64,000 nucleotides of DNA from JACVRW01 sp963728495. Its GTDB lineage: Bacteria; Actinomycetota; Thermoleophilia; Solirubrobacterales; Thermoleophilaceae. The notes beneath the pieces were generated by a model that did no database searches, was not told the origin of the DNA, and worked only from the letters and a program-made list of their open reading frames with translations. The stretch is from the NCBI GenBank assembly GCA_963728495.1, contig CAVSKI010000009.1:364383-428382 (forward strand), given 5' to 3'. Position numbers and translations under genes: made by a program. Positions 62,188 to 64,000 of the stretch are shown here, in pieces (positions within the stretch are counted from its first letter, which is position 1; each line of letters begins with the position of its first letter).

Positions 62188-64000
62188 ATGCTCAGCGGGT
62201 CGCGGCGCCACCGAAGGACAGTGATGGCAGTGGTGCTCGGGCTGCTGGCGCTCCCCGCTGTCGCGGTCGCACACCTCGAGCGCCCCTCCTACTGGCCCAA
62301 CCCGGCACCCGACCGGTCGATCAAGCCGGCCGCCGGTGGCGGCGTTCCGGAGCTGCGTTCCCTGAAGAGCGCCGTGAGCGGGAGAGGGGCCGGCGAAGTG
62401 CGTGTGGTTTGCCAGGGCACCGACGGGCGGAAGTCCCTCAGGCTGTTGCGCGAGTCGATCGCCGCGGCCAGGAAGAACGGCTACCGGGTCCGTCCCAGCC
62501 AGCCGAAGCTGGGGCTGACCCGCAAGAAGGCGCGCAAGCTGCTGAGGCAAAACCGCGCGCTGGCAGAGAGATGCCGCTACAAGGAGATCCAGCCGGCCGT
62601 ATGGGCCTCTCGCAACAACGACCGCGTCGTAGTCCTGCCCGGCCGCTACACGGAGCCGACCTCACGCAAGCAGCCGATCAACGATCCGCGCTGCGCTGGT
62701 CTCACCCAACGCGATTCCAGCGGCGCCGAGACGCCGAGCTACCGCTACCAGGGCACCTGTCCCAACGACCAGAACCTCGTGTACGTCCAGGGTCGTCGGA
62801 TTCCTGCCAAGCCACCGCCCGAGCCGCCGCTCACCGATCGTCAGGGCATCCCCGACGCCGGCGCCTGCGTGCGCTGCAACTTCCAGCTCGAGGGCAGCGG
62901 CGTATCGCCGACCGATGTGATCGTGGACGGCGCGTCCGGGTACAAGTCGAAGCGCCCCGAAGCGAGACCCACCAGGCTCGTCAAGGACGTGATCATCCGC
63001 GCGGATCGCGCCGACGGGTTCGTGGCGCACAACTTCACCGCCCGCGGCGCGGTCGAGCACGGCATCTATGTCGAGGAGACTGACGGCTACCTGCTCGACA
63101 CCGTGAAGATGTACTGGGCGGCCGACTACGGCAACCTGACGTTCACCTCAGACCACGGTCTGTACACCAATTGCGACGCGTTCGGCAGCCGGCGATGCGG
63201 CGCTCTATCCGGGCGCGGCTCCCGAGACCGGTGAGCAGGCCGACCTCTCCTTCTATCCCGACGCGCCACGGATCAACACAGTGGTGCGCAACTGCGACAT
63301 GCACGGCAGCGTGCTGGCGTACTCGGGCTCGATGGGCAACGCCGTGCGGATCACCCGCAATCACATCTACGGCAACACCGCGGGAATCTCGACGGACACG
63401 GTGTCCGCCTCGGGCCATATCGGGTATCCGGCCGACAGCGTCATGATCGACCACAACTACATCTACTCCAACAACCTCGAGCTCTTCAAGCCGAACCCGC
63501 CGGTCGAGCCGGTGGTCGGTGTCGTCCCCGCTGGAGTGGGCATCTGGTGGGCCGGCCACAACAACGGCCGCGTGCACGACAACTGGATCTGGGACAACTG
63601 GCGCAACGCCGCCTACCTGATCTCGATCCCCGACTTCCTCATCACCCCGGAGGGCGCCATCAATCCGGGCGGCTCGTGCACCGACCCGATGCTCTCCACC
63701 TCGTGCGGCAACCGCTTCTTCGAGAACCAGCTCGGTCGGGTGCCCAAGGGCTTCAGGCCGTTCAAGGCGATGCGCAAGTTCAGCAACAAGGTCGGAGCCA
63801 CGGAGGGCCGTGCCCCGAACGGAGTCGACTTCTGGTGGGACGAGGGCGGCCTGGGATCGGTGGTGGGCAACTGCTGGTTCGACAACACCGGCCCCAACGG
63901 GAGGGCGGGTTCGGTCACCGGCCCCGGAGCCGGAGACGGCAACGACAAGCTGCCCTCCAACTGCAAGACGAGCAAGAGCAGCGGCGATCCGGTCAAAGTC
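62188..64000 (+). CDS. Secreted parallel beta-helix repeat protein, frameshifted, 3' end outside window
   Basis: Secreted protein with N-terminal signal (MAVVLGLLALPAVAVA after a short lead) and a right-handed beta-helix of pectate-lyase type. The first 334 codons read through DGVDGASG-like repeats to AFGSRR, where an extra C (63189 or 63190) breaks the frame; the shifted frame then continues with beta-helix turns (DMHGSVLAYSGSMGNAVRI, NHIYGNTAGISTDTVSASG, HDNWIWDNWRNAAYL) with no stop to the window edge. Asn-rich turns support carbohydrate or surface binding. As for tpiA, an indel in the assembly is likely. Confidence 0.75.

Noticed and set aside
1..64000. CRISPR arrays, rRNA or tRNA genes, transposase or integrase genes
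   Set aside because: No regularly spaced repeats, RNA-gene signatures or recombinase motifs were found on either strand; the accessory region shows only repeats and fragments.

Overview
The window is about 64 kb of very GC-rich, densely packed bacterial DNA. It looks like an actinobacterial chromosome, most likely class Thermoleophilia (Solirubrobacterales/Gaiellales type). This is inferred from the codon bias towards G/C, frequent GTG and TTG starts with 4-nt stop/start overlaps, the uvrC-rapZ-gap-pgk-tpiA core order, an ECF41 sigma factor, a BTAD-type regulator, DUF1206 and DUF2243 membrane proteins and secreted PD40 propellers. No rRNA, tRNA, CRISPR array or complete insertion sequence was seen.

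Layout. (1) 0-8.5 kb: lipid/phosphatase genes (PAP2, a PAP2-diacylglycerol kinase fusion), DUF1206, a large membrane-spanning BTAD regulator and a secreted propeller. (2) 8.5-12.3 kb: an oxidative/alkylation-stress group in which a Fur-family regulator fused to an O6-methylguanine-DNA methyltransferase diverges from a manganese catalase. (3) 12.6-15.3 kb: a GAF/GGDEF/HD-GYP cyclic-di-GMP protein. (4) 15.3-16.0 kb: a gap with dispersed and short repeats and a possible 61-aa gene. (5) 16.0-32.8 kb: a catabolic island with a bicupin, ROK kinase, orphan E1 alpha/beta pair, IclR regulator, Gfo/Idh/MocA dehydrogenase, polyamine-type ABC importer, three SDRs, a TIM-barrel isomerase, an EamA exporter, a zinc alcohol dehydrogenase and an FGGY kinase. 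(6) 32.8-40.2 kb: an accessory, rearranged region with a second copy of the dispersed repeat, a duplicated peptidase fragment, a zinc-ribbon protein, a cold-shock protein, a frameshifted TadE/M15/lytic-transglycosylase gene, and a TIR-transmembrane-propeller protein followed 13 nt later by a poly-gamma-glutamate-hydrolase-family gene. (7) 40.2-53.1 kb: housekeeping block with uvrC-rapZ and gap-pgk-tpiA-gpmI, then an ECF41 sigma/epimerase pair with a matching promoter, tgt and an FAD oxidoreductase. (8) 53.1-64 kb: a phosphoesterase-lipoprotein-Ser/Thr kinase operon, M48 and M28 peptidases, rlmH, argS, a secreted alpha/beta hydrolase and a parallel beta-helix protein running off the window.

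Three genes (34782-36169, tpiA, and the terminal beta-helix gene) each need a single-base frame correction. Because tpiA is a core glycolytic gene, sequencing or assembly indels are the simplest explanation, although the first case lies exactly on a formally slippery heptamer. The observations most worth following are the TIR-propeller/PGA-hydrolase pair, the Fur-MGMT fusion beside the catalase, the exact ECF41 promoter match, the 155-bp dispersed repeat, the transmembrane BTAD regulator and the undefined catabolic island.
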